From Sinorhizobium alkalisoli (GTDB lineage Bacteria > Pseudomonadota > Alphaproteobacteria > Rhizobiales > Rhizobiaceae): DNA of 64,000 nt. How positions within the stretch are numbered: the first letter of the stretch is position 1; each line of letters starts with the position of its first letter. The notes beneath the pieces are model-generated. The model saw only the letters and a program-made list of their open reading frames with translations, ran no database searches and was not told the DNA's origin. Shown here one piece after another: positions 52,259-61,101 of the stretch. The stretch covers positions 1,302,001 to 1,366,000 of the forward strand of contig NZ_CP034909.1 of NCBI RefSeq assembly GCF_008932245.1. The letters run 5' to 3'. A program made the position numbers and the translations under genes.

Positions 52259-53524
52259 CTAGGCACGGCCGTGGGAGACGCGGCTTTGCCGGGCGAGGCT
52301 GTCGACGATGACGGCGATGGCGAGAACCGCGCCGGTGATCATGTAACGCAGCGACGACGACAGGTTCAGGAGCGTCAGGCCGTTCGCGATGGACTGGATG
52401 ACGATGATGCCGAGCAGGGCCGACCAGGCCGAGCCGCGGCCGCCGAAGAGGCTGGTGCCGCCGATGACCGCTGCCGCGATGGCATTGAGGTTTACATCGC
52501 CCGTACCCGCCTGCTGGCTTGCCGAAGCAAGCCGCGCGGCCGAGAGGACACCGCCAAGGGAGGCAAACAACGAGCAGAGCATGAAGGCGCTCAGATAGAT
52601 TCGCGTCACGTTGATGCCGGAGCGCCGCGCCGCCTCGGCATTGCCGCCGACCGCCTTCATGGAGCGGCCCCATTTCGTGCGCACGAAGGCATAATTCATG
52701 ATGACGACCAGCAGTACGAACAGGCCGAACATCCATGGCACGCCCCGGCCTTGGTTGAGGTAGAAGACCGCCAGTTCGAACCCGCCAGTCGCGACGGCCG
52801 CTCGGAATAGGAGACCGTTTACGGAGCTCGAGGACAGATTGGCGGCCTGTCTTTTCGCGCGGGTCCTGAGCCCCATGACGAGAAGTGTGAGGCCGGGCAG
52901 AAATGCCAGCGTATGGGACAGCCAGGCTGGCATGATCATCAGCTGGCCGAAATCGACGATGGACGAACCATAGGGAAGATTGATCGACCCGGTCGAGCCG
53001 AGCATGTAAAGCTGCAGCCCGAGAAGGGCGAGGAGGCCCGCCAGGGTGGAGACGAAGCTCGGCATTCCCAGATGCGTGCGCAGCAGCGCATAAGCCGCTC
53101 CGATGGCGACCCCGAGTGCAAGCGCGCCGCCGACGGCAATCGGCAGGGGAACGCCCATGTTGACCCACAGAACGCCGATGAGGGCCGAGCCGACCCCGCT
53201 CATCGACCCGACCGAAAGATCGATTTCACCGAGCATCAGCACACAGACGATACCGAGCGAGATGACGCCGACGGTCGAGCAGTCGAAGAGAAGGTTCACG
53301 AGGTTGTTCGGTGACAGGAAGATCGGATTGAGCGACGTGAACACCGTCCAGATGACGATCAGCCCGACGATCACCGGCAAGGACCCAAGGTCACCGGAAC
53401 GCACGCGATCGAGGAAGGCGCTGACGGAGCCGCCGATGCCCTCGGCATGTCTGACCCGCGTGTCGGCGCGGTCGAGTTGTGGTGTCTGCATGTTCGGATT
53501 TCCCGATTTCTGTTGAATGCTCAC
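52259..53524 (-). CDS. sugar/pentitol ABC transporter permease (XylH-like)
   Basis: The protein of 421 residues (410 if ATG at 53491) has about ten helices: [80 protein letters not shown] and [18 protein letters not shown]. The motif GEIDLSVG is diagnostic of BPD_transp_2 sugar permeases. A GTG start overlaps the ATPase stop by four bases (GTGA). The [23 protein letters not shown] loop contacts the ATPase. Confidence 0.9.
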   Translation of the reverse strand: MSIQQKSGNPNMQTPQLDRADTRVRHAEGIGGSVSAFLDRVRSGDLGSLPVIVGLIVIWTVFTSLNPIFLSPNNLVNLLFDCSTVGVISLGIVCVLMLGEIDLSVGSMSGVGSALIGVLWVNMGVPLPIAVGGALALGVAIGAAYALLRTHLGMPSFVSTLAGLLALLGLQLYMLGSTGSINLPYGSSIVDFGQLMIMPAWLSHTLAFLPGLTLLVMGLRTRAKRQAANLSSSSVNGLLFRAAVATGGFELAVFYLNQGRGVPWMFGLFVLLVVIMNYAFVRTKWGRSMKAVGGNAEAARRSGINVTRIYLSAFMLCSLFASLGGVLSAARLASASQQAGTGDVNLNAIAAAVIGGTSLFGGRGSAWSALLGIIVIQSIANGLTLLNLSSSLRYMITGAVLAIAVIVDSLARQSRVSHGRA

Positions 53525-54336
53525 GGCCGGGCTCCTTCACCGACGGCGCTCGACGAGAGCCGGCTTGCGCGCCTGGAAACGGCATTGTCGACAGCGCCGG
53601 TGATGGCTCCGACCAGTTCCTCGTTGGAGGCATCCGGGGTGAACACCCCATTGTTGCGACCGAGCCTGAGGACGACGATACGGTCGGCGACCGCCCGAAC
53701 GTCCTCCATGTTATGCGAGATCATCACCACCCCGAGCCCCTTGTCGCGGACACGTTCGACGAGATTCAGAACCTCCGCGGTCTGCGCGACGCCGAGAGCT
53801 GCCGTCGGTTCGTCGAGCATGATGATCTGCGGTTCGAGAAGGAGCGAGCGGGCGATGGCCACCGTTTGACGCTGGCCGCCGGAGAGCGAGGCGATCGGCT
53901 CGCGGACGCTCGGGATACGGGCTGCAAGCTCGTTCAAGAGCTCCCAGGAACGGACTTCCATGGCGACTTCGTCGAGATACCAGGCGTTTTTTTCCTGCCC
54001 CAGGAAGATATTGGCCACAACGTCGAGGTTTTCGCAGAGCGCGAGATCCTGGAACACAGTGGCGATGCCGAGTCTGAGCGCATCGGCCGGCTCGTTCATG
54101 GTGACCGGCCGTCCCTGGAAGTGGATGGTGCCGGAAGTCGGCTGATGAACGCCCGCGAGGATCTTGACGAGCGTCGATTTGCCGGCACCGTTGTCGCCCA
54201 CAAGTGCCACTACCTCGCCGGGATGGATGTCCAGATCGATGTTGGTCAAAGCCGAGACCGCGCCGAAACTCTTCGACACGCCCCGGAGGCTGAGGATAGG
54301 CTCGGTCCTGTTCGGATCGGTAGGGTTCTCGGTCAT
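53521..54336 (-). CDS. sugar/pentitol ABC transporter, single ATP-binding domain (FrcA-like)
   Basis: The 271-residue protein has one complete ATPase: Walker A GDNGAGKSTLVKIL, signature LSGGQRQTVAIARSLLLEP and Walker B IIMLDEPTAALG. ISHNMEDVRAVADRIVVLRLG follows. Only one domain is present, unlike RbsA, so it forms a homodimer as in the FrcA/XylG-type rhizobial importers. It is coupled to the permease by overlap. Confidence 0.92.
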   Translation of the reverse strand: MTENPTDPNRTEPILSLRGVSKSFGAVSALTNIDLDIHPGEVVALVGDNGAGKSTLVKILAGVHQPTSGTIHFQGRPVTMNEPADALRLGIATVFQDLALCENLDVVANIFLGQEKNAWYLDEVAMEVRSWELLNELAARIPSVREPIASLSGGQRQTVAIARSLLLEPQIIMLDEPTAALGVAQTAEVLNLVERVRDKGLGVVMISHNMEDVRAVADRIVVLRLGRNNGVFTPDASNEELVGAITGAVDNAVSRRASRLSSSAVGEGARP

Positions 54337-54419
54337 GACGGGTTCAACCCTTGTGTCCTATTCATGCTTGTGTTCGGTCGCCCGGCCGGCGATTGACCGG
54401 GCGACCGTCTCGGGAGGAT

Positions 54420-55469
54420 CTATTTGATGCCGAATTCGGCGCAGCCTTCGGCGTAGCGGCCGGTGCAGAGCTCCGCAGCCGTCTGGATGCCCTTGTCGAT
54501 GATTTCCGCCTTGAGGTTCTCGCGGGTCACGACAGCCGGGACGAAGAGTTCCGACGGAGTGTCGTAGAGCGTGGTCTTTGCCTCCGGCGTTTCACCATTC
54601 AAGAGCTGGACGGCGACGTTGGCCGCGGCGGCGGCAACGATCTCGGAGGGCTTGGAGATCGTGTTGTACTGGTCGCCCGCGATGATCAGCTGCAGCGCTG
54701 CGATCGTCGCATCGTTGCCGGTCACAGGCGGAACCGGATCGACGCCGGCTGCCTTGAAGGCCGCGATCGCGCCGCCGGCGGTACCGTCATTGGCGGCAAC
54801 TACGCCGACGATCTGGTCACCGAAGCGGGTGATCTGTCCGCTTGTCCATTCCTGCGCCTTCGGCGGCGCCCAGTCCGGCGTGTCGAATTCCGCAAGCGTC
54901 TTGTACTTGCTGGTCGCGATGCCGGCGTGAATGCCGTCGCGAATAAGGCCTGCGGCCGCGTCGGTCGGCGAGCCGTTGATCTGGAGCACGCCGCCTTTGT
55001 CCGTCGGCACCTCCTTTTCCTCCAGGTGACGCATCAGGGACTCGGCGATTGCCTTGCCGATACCCTCGTTGTCGAACGAGACATAGTAATCGGCCGGCTT
55101 GTCCGGGATCGGACGGTCGTAGGCGATGACTTTCACGCCCTGGCTCTGGGCGAGCGCCACGAGCGATGCAGCGGCGCTCGAGTCGACCGGATCGAGCACG
55201 ACCACCTTGGCACCCTGCGCGATGACCGAGTTGAACTGCTGCTGCTGGCGGGCGACGTCGGCATCCGCATTCTGGTAGATGACCTGGCAGTCGGCGCAGA
55301 GCTTCTCCATCGCCGCCTTGAAGCCCGGGAAATCGTGTTCCTCGTAGCGGGTAGAGGCCTGGTCGGGCATCAGGAAGGCGACGGTTCCGGATGTCTGAGC
55401 ATATGCCGCCCCGCTCATCAGGGCAGATGCCAGCGCGGCGGTGGCGAGCTTCATTGTTGTTCGTGTCAT
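54420..55469 (-). CDS. sugar/pentitol ABC transporter substrate-binding protein
   Basis: The 349-residue protein has a signal peptide (MTRTTMKLATAALASALMSGAAYA). It is a type I periplasmic binding protein of the XylF/ribose-like class: TVAFLMPDQASTRYEEHDFPGFKAAME, VVLDPVDSSAAASLVALAQSQGVKVIAYDRPI, and VVAANDGTAGGAIAAFKAAGVDPVPPVTGNDA. GGAGG lies seven bases before the ATG. The specific ligand is probably a pentitol or pentose, judged from the operon. Confidence 0.9.
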   Translation of the reverse strand: MTRTTMKLATAALASALMSGAAYAQTSGTVAFLMPDQASTRYEEHDFPGFKAAMEKLCADCQVIYQNADADVARQQQQFNSVIAQGAKVVVLDPVDSSAAASLVALAQSQGVKVIAYDRPIPDKPADYYVSFDNEGIGKAIAESLMRHLEEKEVPTDKGGVLQINGSPTDAAAGLIRDGIHAGIATSKYKTLAEFDTPDWAPPKAQEWTSGQITRFGDQIVGVVAANDGTAGGAIAAFKAAGVDPVPPVTGNDATIAALQLIIAGDQYNTISKPSEIVAAAAANVAVQLLNGETPEAKTTLYDTPSELFVPAVVTRENLKAEIIDKGIQTAAELCTGRYAEGCAEFGIK

Positions 55470-55813
55470 TTCAGTTCCTCCATTTGAAATGGGCTCTTGG
55501 AGCGACACATCGCCCGAAGAGTGTTGGTTTCCTGAAAGACCGCTGCTAAGAATCGGACAGGCGCGATCGGCCACGCCGCACGCTCCGGGCTTTCGCGCCG
55601 CTGCAACGGCTTGATTGCCAACCCGGGTCGAGGGCGACTGTTGAGATCGGCATCCGTCGGTTCAGGCGGGCCATTTCAGAACGATTGTGCTTGCGCGCGG
55701 GGTGACGCTAGGCGCCCCGCGTGTCTGCTTCGACGTTTTGGCTCCTCCATTCCTCCCTGTTGGCGGCCATGCGCCGCTTTCTTGAATTCGCCGGTTTTTG
55801 CCTGGCGTTTGGT
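55470..55813. other. 344-bp gap between the LacI gene and the binding-protein gene
   Basis: No gene or copy of the GTTAAAC operator was found. It contains a 7-bp-stem inverted repeat CGCGGGG ... CCCCGCG near 55700-55720 without a T tract. It may hold a promoter of its own for the transporter genes. Confidence 0.4.
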
Positions 55814-56923
55814 TCAGTGGATATTCTTCCCGTGCCGGGAAGCCGCCAAAAGTCCTTCGCCCGGCAATGCGGTATCCTGAGCGTCGTTTCCAACCGGATG
55901 CGGCTTTCGGCTGTCGAGGTCGCGCACCGAATCCCGCACAACGAGACTGGCATTGAGAACCGAGGGTTCGGCCGGTGCTTCCATGCCCATGTCCATTCTC
56001 AGTTGCAGCCTTTTCCAGGCCGTCTCGGCCATCCGGTCCACGGGTTGGCGTATGGCCGTCAGTCCGGTATTGCGCGCCGCCATCCAAGCATAATCGTCGA
56101 AAGCGACAATCGAGGTTTTGTCGGGAATGGCAATTCGACGTTCCGCAAGAGCCGACAGCACGCTCAAGGTCGTCACGTTGGTGAGCGCGATCACTGCGCC
56201 CGGAGCCGTATTGCGGTCCATCCAATCGGAGAAGATCCTTGCTCCGGCTTCCATGTTGGTGCCGAGCTTGAGTGTGACAGGGCGCGCGCCGGTGCGCTGC
56301 GCGATCAGGCCGGCGGCGCCCTCGGCTCGCTCGAATATTGGCGGGTAATCCAGATCGGAGACGGCGATCACGATGTCGCGGTGGCCATGTTCGAGAAGAT
56401 GGCTGGCGGCAATCTGTCCGGCCTCCCGGTTGTCGAGGGTGACCGTGTCGGCGATGGCACCCTCGCTTGCCACGCGGTCGACAAGCACCATGGGAAGCGT
56501 CTTTTCGATCTCGACGAGCTCCGTGGGAATGGAGCTCGAGCAGGGGACAGCAATCATGCCTGCCGGCTTCCAGGAAAGGAGCGCCTTCAGACGCGAGGAT
56601 TCCACCGATGGATCGTCATGGGAGCTCGCGACGATGACGTCATAGCCTTCCGCAAAGGCTTGGGTTTCCAGCCGGGAGACGATCGTCGCGAAGAAGGTGT
56701 CGGTGAGATCCGGAACAAGGACCGCAATGATGCGTGTCCTTCCGGAGCGCAGTTGAGAGGCGGCACGGTCGATCTGATAGCCAAGATGCTCCGCCGCTTC
56801 GAGAACGCTCTTCTTCAGTTCGTCGTTGACGGGTTTGCGGCCGCTGAAGACGTTCGAAACCGTTGCGGTGGATACGCCCGCATAGGCGGCGACCTCGCGG
56901 ATTGACGGCTTTTTCGCGGCCAC
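55814..56923 (-). CDS. LacI-family repressor of the sugar-alcohol operon
   Basis: The 369-residue protein has a LacI helix-turn-helix at the N-terminus (PSIREVAAYAGVSTATVSNVFSGRKPVNDELKKSVLEAAEHLGY). A type I periplasmic-binding-like effector domain follows (IIAVLVPDLTDTFFATIVSRLE, MIAVPCSSSIPTELVE, SIVAFDDYAWMA). The start is GTG with AGGGAG nine bases upstream. A ~30-residue tail extends beyond the usual end. It is upstream of the transporter genes on the same strand. Tandem GTTAAAC palindromes at 56944-56972 are its probable operators. Confidence 0.88.
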   Translation of the reverse strand: MAAKKPSIREVAAYAGVSTATVSNVFSGRKPVNDELKKSVLEAAEHLGYQIDRAASQLRSGRTRIIAVLVPDLTDTFFATIVSRLETQAFAEGYDVIVASSHDDPSVESSRLKALLSWKPAGMIAVPCSSSIPTELVEIEKTLPMVLVDRVASEGAIADTVTLDNREAGQIAASHLLEHGHRDIVIAVSDLDYPPIFERAEGAAGLIAQRTGARPVTLKLGTNMEAGARIFSDWMDRNTAPGAVIALTNVTTLSVLSALAERRIAIPDKTSIVAFDDYAWMAARNTGLTAIRQPVDRMAETAWKRLQLRMDMGMEAPAEPSVLNASLVVRDSVRDLDSRKPHPVGNDAQDTALPGEGLLAASRHGKNIH

Positions 56924-56943
56924 GGACAGCGGCTCCCTTCGCA

Positions 56944-56972
56944 GTTAAACGATTAACAGTTAAACGTTTAAC
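56944..56972. promoter_or_regulatory. tandem LacI-type operators
   Basis: GTTAAACGATTAAC (56944-56957) and the perfect palindrome GTTAAACGTTTAAC (56959-56972) are 15 bp apart start to start. Each has the LacI-family centre CG. They begin 21 bp upstream of the GTG and so likely overlap the regulator's promoter. Confidence 0.8.
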
Positions 56973-57169
56973 ACGGAGTGTCGTTCGTTTGCAAGTGGGA
57001 ATCGAACTATGAGGATAGGATTGATGTGGCAGCCTTCGCCAATGTGCCGGGCTCCCTGGCGAACGGTCGGGTCCAGAGGGTCTTCGGGCCCGCGAAAGGG
57101 CCGTTCCACACGTCCGCCGAGCGGCCGCCCGTGCTTGCTTGCAGCAGAAGCGCCGCTAAATAGGGTAGC

Positions 57170-58447
57170 ATGGATATGGAGGAGAACACAGCTTCAGCGA
57201 GTAGAGGCAGCCCGTCTGCACAGATGCAGCTTCGGACGGAGAATCCTGCCACCATGGCAGAAGTCGCGCGCCTTCTCGCGGGCCGCACGCGGGACATTCG
57301 CCTCACAGGTGAGCTTCGCCGCCTGTTTCGAGAGCGCTCCTGGCCGCGAACGGCCAAGATCATTCGTGCATGGATGACGTGGGTGGCATTTCTGGATGTG
57401 TTGACCCTCAGTCTCAACGCCATACTGCTCCCGAAGGCGATCGTGATGGCGATGCTCGCGCCAGCCTGCATTCTTCCGCCCGCCGCGCTGGCGACCGCCT
57501 TTATCTGGCGAAAGCCGCGCGCCTATTGGCTGCAAAAGATCTCCATCATCGCTGGCCTGCTCCTCATTCTCCTGTCGGTCGCCCTGGTGGGGGTGAGCGC
57601 AGGGGGCGAGTTCTACGAACGCCACTTGAACATCATGCTTTTCGTGGCGATCACCGCCATCATCATTTTCGCCATTCCACTGGCCTGGACAGTGACGGTC
57701 GCCGCCATTGCGCTTGGCCTCTACCTCGTCTTCCAGTTGCTGAATCCGAACCTGGAGCCGGGGAATGCCGTAGCTGCGACGCTTTTCTTTGCGAGCGGCA
57801 TCGTCGCAACTGTCGTCGCGCGACGCACCATGACGATTCTCGCTCAGAAGACTTTCCTACTCGAGCTCAGAGACCGGAGCCGGGTCGCGGAACTTGCCGA
57901 CGCGAATGCCCGGCTCGAGCGCCTTGCGAGAACCGATCCCCTGACCGGCATCGCCAATCGGCGCTGGATGATGGAAACTCTCCATCATCTGTGGAACGGC
58001 GGCATGAATTGCCGCGGCTGCGCCATGCTGATGTGCGATGTCGACGAGTTCAAGAAGCTGAACGATCACCTGGGGCATGCGGAAGGCGATCGCTGCCTCG
58101 TGAAGGTCGCCGGCATTATCCAGAGCAGCGTGAACGGCGAACGGGACCATGTCGCCCGCTATGGCGGCGAGGAGTTCCTCGTGGTGCTGCCGGGTGCAGA
58201 CGAGCAAGAAGCCATTGCGACGGCCGAGCGAATCCGAAAGAGCGTCGAAGCAGCCTCGCTTCCGAACCCTGCCTCGCGCGTGGGGCCCTATGTGACCCTC
58301 AGCATTGGCGTGGCGATCCAGCCGCCGGACAAGGCGAGCATTTCACCGGAGCAGCTTCAGAACGAAGCGGATGCGGCCCTTTATCTTGCCAAGCAGGCAG
58401 GTCGCAATTGTGTATTGCTCCACCAGCCGGATGCAGCGGGAACGTAG
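57170..58447 (+). CDS. diguanylate cyclase with six-helix membrane sensor
   Basis: The 425-residue protein has an N-terminal ~80-residue cytoplasmic part, then hydrophobic helices between about 70 and 220 (WVAFLDVLTLSLNAILLP, ISIIAGLLLILLSVALVGV, ITAIIIFAIPLAWTVTVAAIALGLYLVF). A GGDEF domain follows. The active loop is GGEEF at residues 332-336. DPLTGIANRRWM and LMCDVDEFKKLNDHLGHAEGD hold the metal and substrate residues. The RxxD inhibitory site is not seen in the usual position. It should make cyclic di-GMP in response to a membrane signal. Confidence 0.9.
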   Translation: MDMEENTASASRGSPSAQMQLRTENPATMAEVARLLAGRTRDIRLTGELRRLFRERSWPRTAKIIRAWMTWVAFLDVLTLSLNAILLPKAIVMAMLAPACILPPAALATAFIWRKPRAYWLQKISIIAGLLLILLSVALVGVSAGGEFYERHLNIMLFVAITAIIIFAIPLAWTVTVAAIALGLYLVFQLLNPNLEPGNAVAATLFFASGIVATVVARRTMTILAQKTFLLELRDRSRVAELADANARLERLARTDPLTGIANRRWMMETLHHLWNGGMNCRGCAMLMCDVDEFKKLNDHLGHAEGDRCLVKVAGIIQSSVNGERDHVARYGGEEFLVVLPGADEQEAIATAERIRKSVEAASLPNPASRVGPYVTLSIGVAIQPPDKASISPEQLQNEADAALYLAKQAGRNCVLLHQPDAAGT

Positions 58448-58461
58448 TCTCAATCACCGGG

Positions 58462-60567
58462 TTATCCCGCCCGCAGGAACCGGATCGCTTCATCACGTCG
58501 ATAAAGATAGAGCAGCGTCCTCAACGCTTCGCCGCGATCCGACGTCAGATCCGGGTCCCGCTCGATGACATAGGCCGCGTCCTTTCGTGCGGTCTCCAGA
58601 AGATCGGCGTGCGCCTCCAGGCTGGCGATGCGGAAGCCGGGGGTGCCGGATTGGCGCGTGCCGAGAAGCTCGCCTTCGCCGCGAAGCTTCAAATCCTCCT
58701 CGGCGATCAGGAACCCGTCTTCCGTTTCCCTGAGGATCGAAAGCCGCGCGTGCCCCGCATCGCTCAGCGGTCCCTTGTAGAGCAGGATGCAGGTGGAGGC
58801 CTCGTCGCCGCGGCCGACGCGGCCGCGCAGTTGGTGCAATTGCGCAAGGCCGAAGCGTTCGGCGTGCTCGATCACCATGATCGTCGCATCGGGAACGTCG
58901 ACGCCGACCTCCACCACCGTCGTCGCTACGAGCACGCGAATCTCGCCGTTCTTGAAGGCGAGCATGACGGCGTCCTTTTCCGGCCCCGCCATCCGGCCGT
59001 GGACCAGTCCGACATCATTGCCGAAGCGGCGGACGAGCCCTTGATAGCGCTCGTCGGCGGACATGGCGTCGGTCTCTTCCGATTCCTCCACGAGCGGGCA
59101 GATCCAATAGGCTTTCTTGCCTTGCCGGAGCGCGGAATCGAGCCTGTCGATGATCTCGTCGGTACGCTCGGTCGGAATGGTGACGGTCTGTATCGGCTTG
59201 CGGCCGGCCGGCTTCTCCGTGAGCTTGGAGACATCCATGTCGCCAAAGGCCGCCAACACGAGCGTGCGCGGGATCGGCGTGGCGGTCATGACCAGCATGT
59301 GCGGAGAGATGCTTTTGGCCGTCAGCCGCAGCCTTTGATGGACGCCGAAGCGATGCTGCTCGTCGACGACGGCGAGGATGAGTCGATGGTAGTTCACCGC
59401 GTCCTGGAATAGCGCATGCGTGCCGATGACCATATGCGTCTCGCCGGAGGCGATGCGCTCGAGGATCGCGTCGCGCTCCTTGCCCTTGGTCCGGCCCGTC
59501 AAGACGTCGGTGGTGATGCCCGCCGGCGCTGCCATCCTGGAAAGCGTGGCATGGTGCTGGCGGGCGAGAATCTCCGTCGGTGCCATCAGCACCGCCTGGC
59601 CGCCGGATTCGATCGCCGCGAGCATCGTCATGAGCGCCACCGCCGTCTTGCCGGAGCCAACGTCGCCCTGAAGCAGGCGCAGCATGCGCTCGGCACCGGA
59701 CATGTCGGCAAGTATGTCCCTTACGGCAGCCGACTGGCTTGCCGTCAGCGAGAAGGGCAGGGCGGCGAGTACAGGACCGCTTAGGCGCCCCGTCGCATGC
59801 ACCGGCGAGCCGGCGACCTTCCGCAGCCGCTGGCGCACCAGCGCGAGCGAAAGCTGACCGGCCAGGAACTCGTCATAGGCGAGCCGCCGGCGCGCCGGAG
59901 CCTGGTTGTCGATATCGGTCTCGTCCCGAGGTTCATGCAGGCGATGAAAACTCTCCTTCGCACTTCCGAATCCTTGTTGGCGGAGAAACGTCTCGTCGAG
60001 CCATTCGGGTAGATCGGGGATGCGCGCCACCGCCGCCTCGATGGTCTTACGGAGCGCCCTCGGGGCGAGCCCGGCCGTGAGCCCATAGACGGGCTCGACC
60101 AATGGCAGGTTCTCCGCTTCCGCCGCAGAGACCATGTGGTCCGGGTGGACCATCGATGCGCGACCGTTGAACCAATCCACCTTGCCGCTGACGGTCACGA
60201 TTTCGTCGACCGGCAGCGCCTTTTCCAGCCAGTTCCCCTTGACGCGGAAGAAGGTCAGCGCCAGCTCGCCGCTGTCGTCGTGCAGGAAGACGCGATAGGG
60301 CACGTTGGGACGTCCGTGCGGCGATGGCTGGTGCCGGTCGACGCGCCCGGTGATGGTGACGATCGCGCCCTGCGGCGCATGGGCGATGCCCGGCTGCCGG
60401 CGCCGATCGATCAGCGAGTGGGGGGCGTGAAACAGGAGATCGACGACGCGGCAATCGTCGATCGTTTCGCGCCCGAGCAGCCGCGCGTAAAGCTCGCCGG
60501 TTTTCGGACCGATGCCGGGCAGCGTGTCGAGGGGCGAAAACAGCGGATCGAGCAGGGCAGGGCGCAT
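58462..60567 (-). CDS. recG: ATP-dependent DNA helicase RecG
   Basis: The 701-residue branch-migration helicase remodels stalled forks and Holliday junctions. An N-terminal wedge/OB domain contains IVTITGRVDRHQPSPHGRP. Superfamily 2 motifs are LLQGDVGSGKTAVALMTML (Walker A), VVDEQHRFG, MTATPIPRT and QLRGRVGRGDEASTCIL. Length and order match the family. It is convergent with the diguanylate cyclase gene (14 bp between stops) and divergent from sdhE. Confidence 0.96.
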   Translation of the reverse strand: MRPALLDPLFSPLDTLPGIGPKTGELYARLLGRETIDDCRVVDLLFHAPHSLIDRRRQPGIAHAPQGAIVTITGRVDRHQPSPHGRPNVPYRVFLHDDSGELALTFFRVKGNWLEKALPVDEIVTVSGKVDWFNGRASMVHPDHMVSAAEAENLPLVEPVYGLTAGLAPRALRKTIEAAVARIPDLPEWLDETFLRQQGFGSAKESFHRLHEPRDETDIDNQAPARRRLAYDEFLAGQLSLALVRQRLRKVAGSPVHATGRLSGPVLAALPFSLTASQSAAVRDILADMSGAERMLRLLQGDVGSGKTAVALMTMLAAIESGGQAVLMAPTEILARQHHATLSRMAAPAGITTDVLTGRTKGKERDAILERIASGETHMVIGTHALFQDAVNYHRLILAVVDEQHRFGVHQRLRLTAKSISPHMLVMTATPIPRTLVLAAFGDMDVSKLTEKPAGRKPIQTVTIPTERTDEIIDRLDSALRQGKKAYWICPLVEESEETDAMSADERYQGLVRRFGNDVGLVHGRMAGPEKDAVMLAFKNGEIRVLVATTVVEVGVDVPDATIMVIEHAERFGLAQLHQLRGRVGRGDEASTCILLYKGPLSDAGHARLSILRETEDGFLIAEEDLKLRGEGELLGTRQSGTPGFRIASLEAHADLLETARKDAAYVIERDPDLTSDRGEALRTLLYLYRRDEAIRFLRAG

Positions 60568-60686
60568 AGGAGTGAAAATGGGACGATAATTCCCGCTTTG
60601 GCAAGGCTGACAACCTGCTTTCCAGCGTTTATAGAGCCCCTGATCATGGATCCGCCGCGAAAGGCGGATGGCAGGAAGGACGTTTC

Positions 60687-60980
60687 ATGACCGGCATTTC
60701 GCGCACGAGCGCCGATCTCGACCCGCGTCGGCGCCGAATACTGTTTCGCGCCTGGCATCGCGGCATCCGTGAGATGGATCTGATCCTCGGGCAGTTCGCC
60801 GAAGCCGAGATTGCAAGCCTCACCGATCCCGAGCTCGACGAGCTCGAAACGATCATGGGCGAAGAAGACAACGACCTCGTGCGCTGGATCACGGGAGAGA
60901 AGCCGCTGCCCGAGCGGCATGCGACGGCGCTGTTCGCGCGCATCGCGGCCTATCGCCCGGATTTCGATCCCGTCCGCTAG
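60687..60980 (+). CDS. sdhE: succinate dehydrogenase assembly factor SdhE (DUF339)
   Basis: The 97-residue protein contains the RGxxE signature (AWHRGIREMDLILGQFAE), then EIASLTDPELDELETIMGEEDNDL and WITGEKPLPE. SdhE attaches FAD to the flavoprotein subunit of succinate dehydrogenase. It is preceded by AGGAAGGA. It is adjacent to mfd, an arrangement I recall in other rhizobia. Confidence 0.92.
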   Translation: MTGISRTSADLDPRRRRILFRAWHRGIREMDLILGQFAEAEIASLTDPELDELETIMGEEDNDLVRWITGEKPLPERHATALFARIAAYRPDFDPVR

Positions 60981-61030
60981 CGCTACGGCGCCATAATCGG
61001 AATCTATCCGAAAGGCTCGAAGCGCAGTTT

Positions 61031-61080
61031 CAAAGAGTTACAGCGACCTTTGCGCGGCTGAAAAGACGCGCGGCGCTCGT
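61031..61080. repeat. RIME-like mosaic element upstream of mfd
   Basis: It runs CAAAGAGTTACAGCGACCTT, then TGCGCGGCTgaaaAGACGCGCG and GCGCTCGT. It is the clearest half-length copy in the window. It ends 21 bp before the mfd ATG, so it is probably in the mRNA leader. Confidence 0.7.
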
Positions 61081-61101
61081 AAGAAACGGAATGACACGAC
61101 G

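Noticed and set aside
57370..59412. 680-codon plus-strand frame overlapping the diguanylate cyclase and recG genes
   Set aside because: It crosses two well-identified genes and its product is low-complexity Arg/Pro/Ala-rich. It is a composition artefact.
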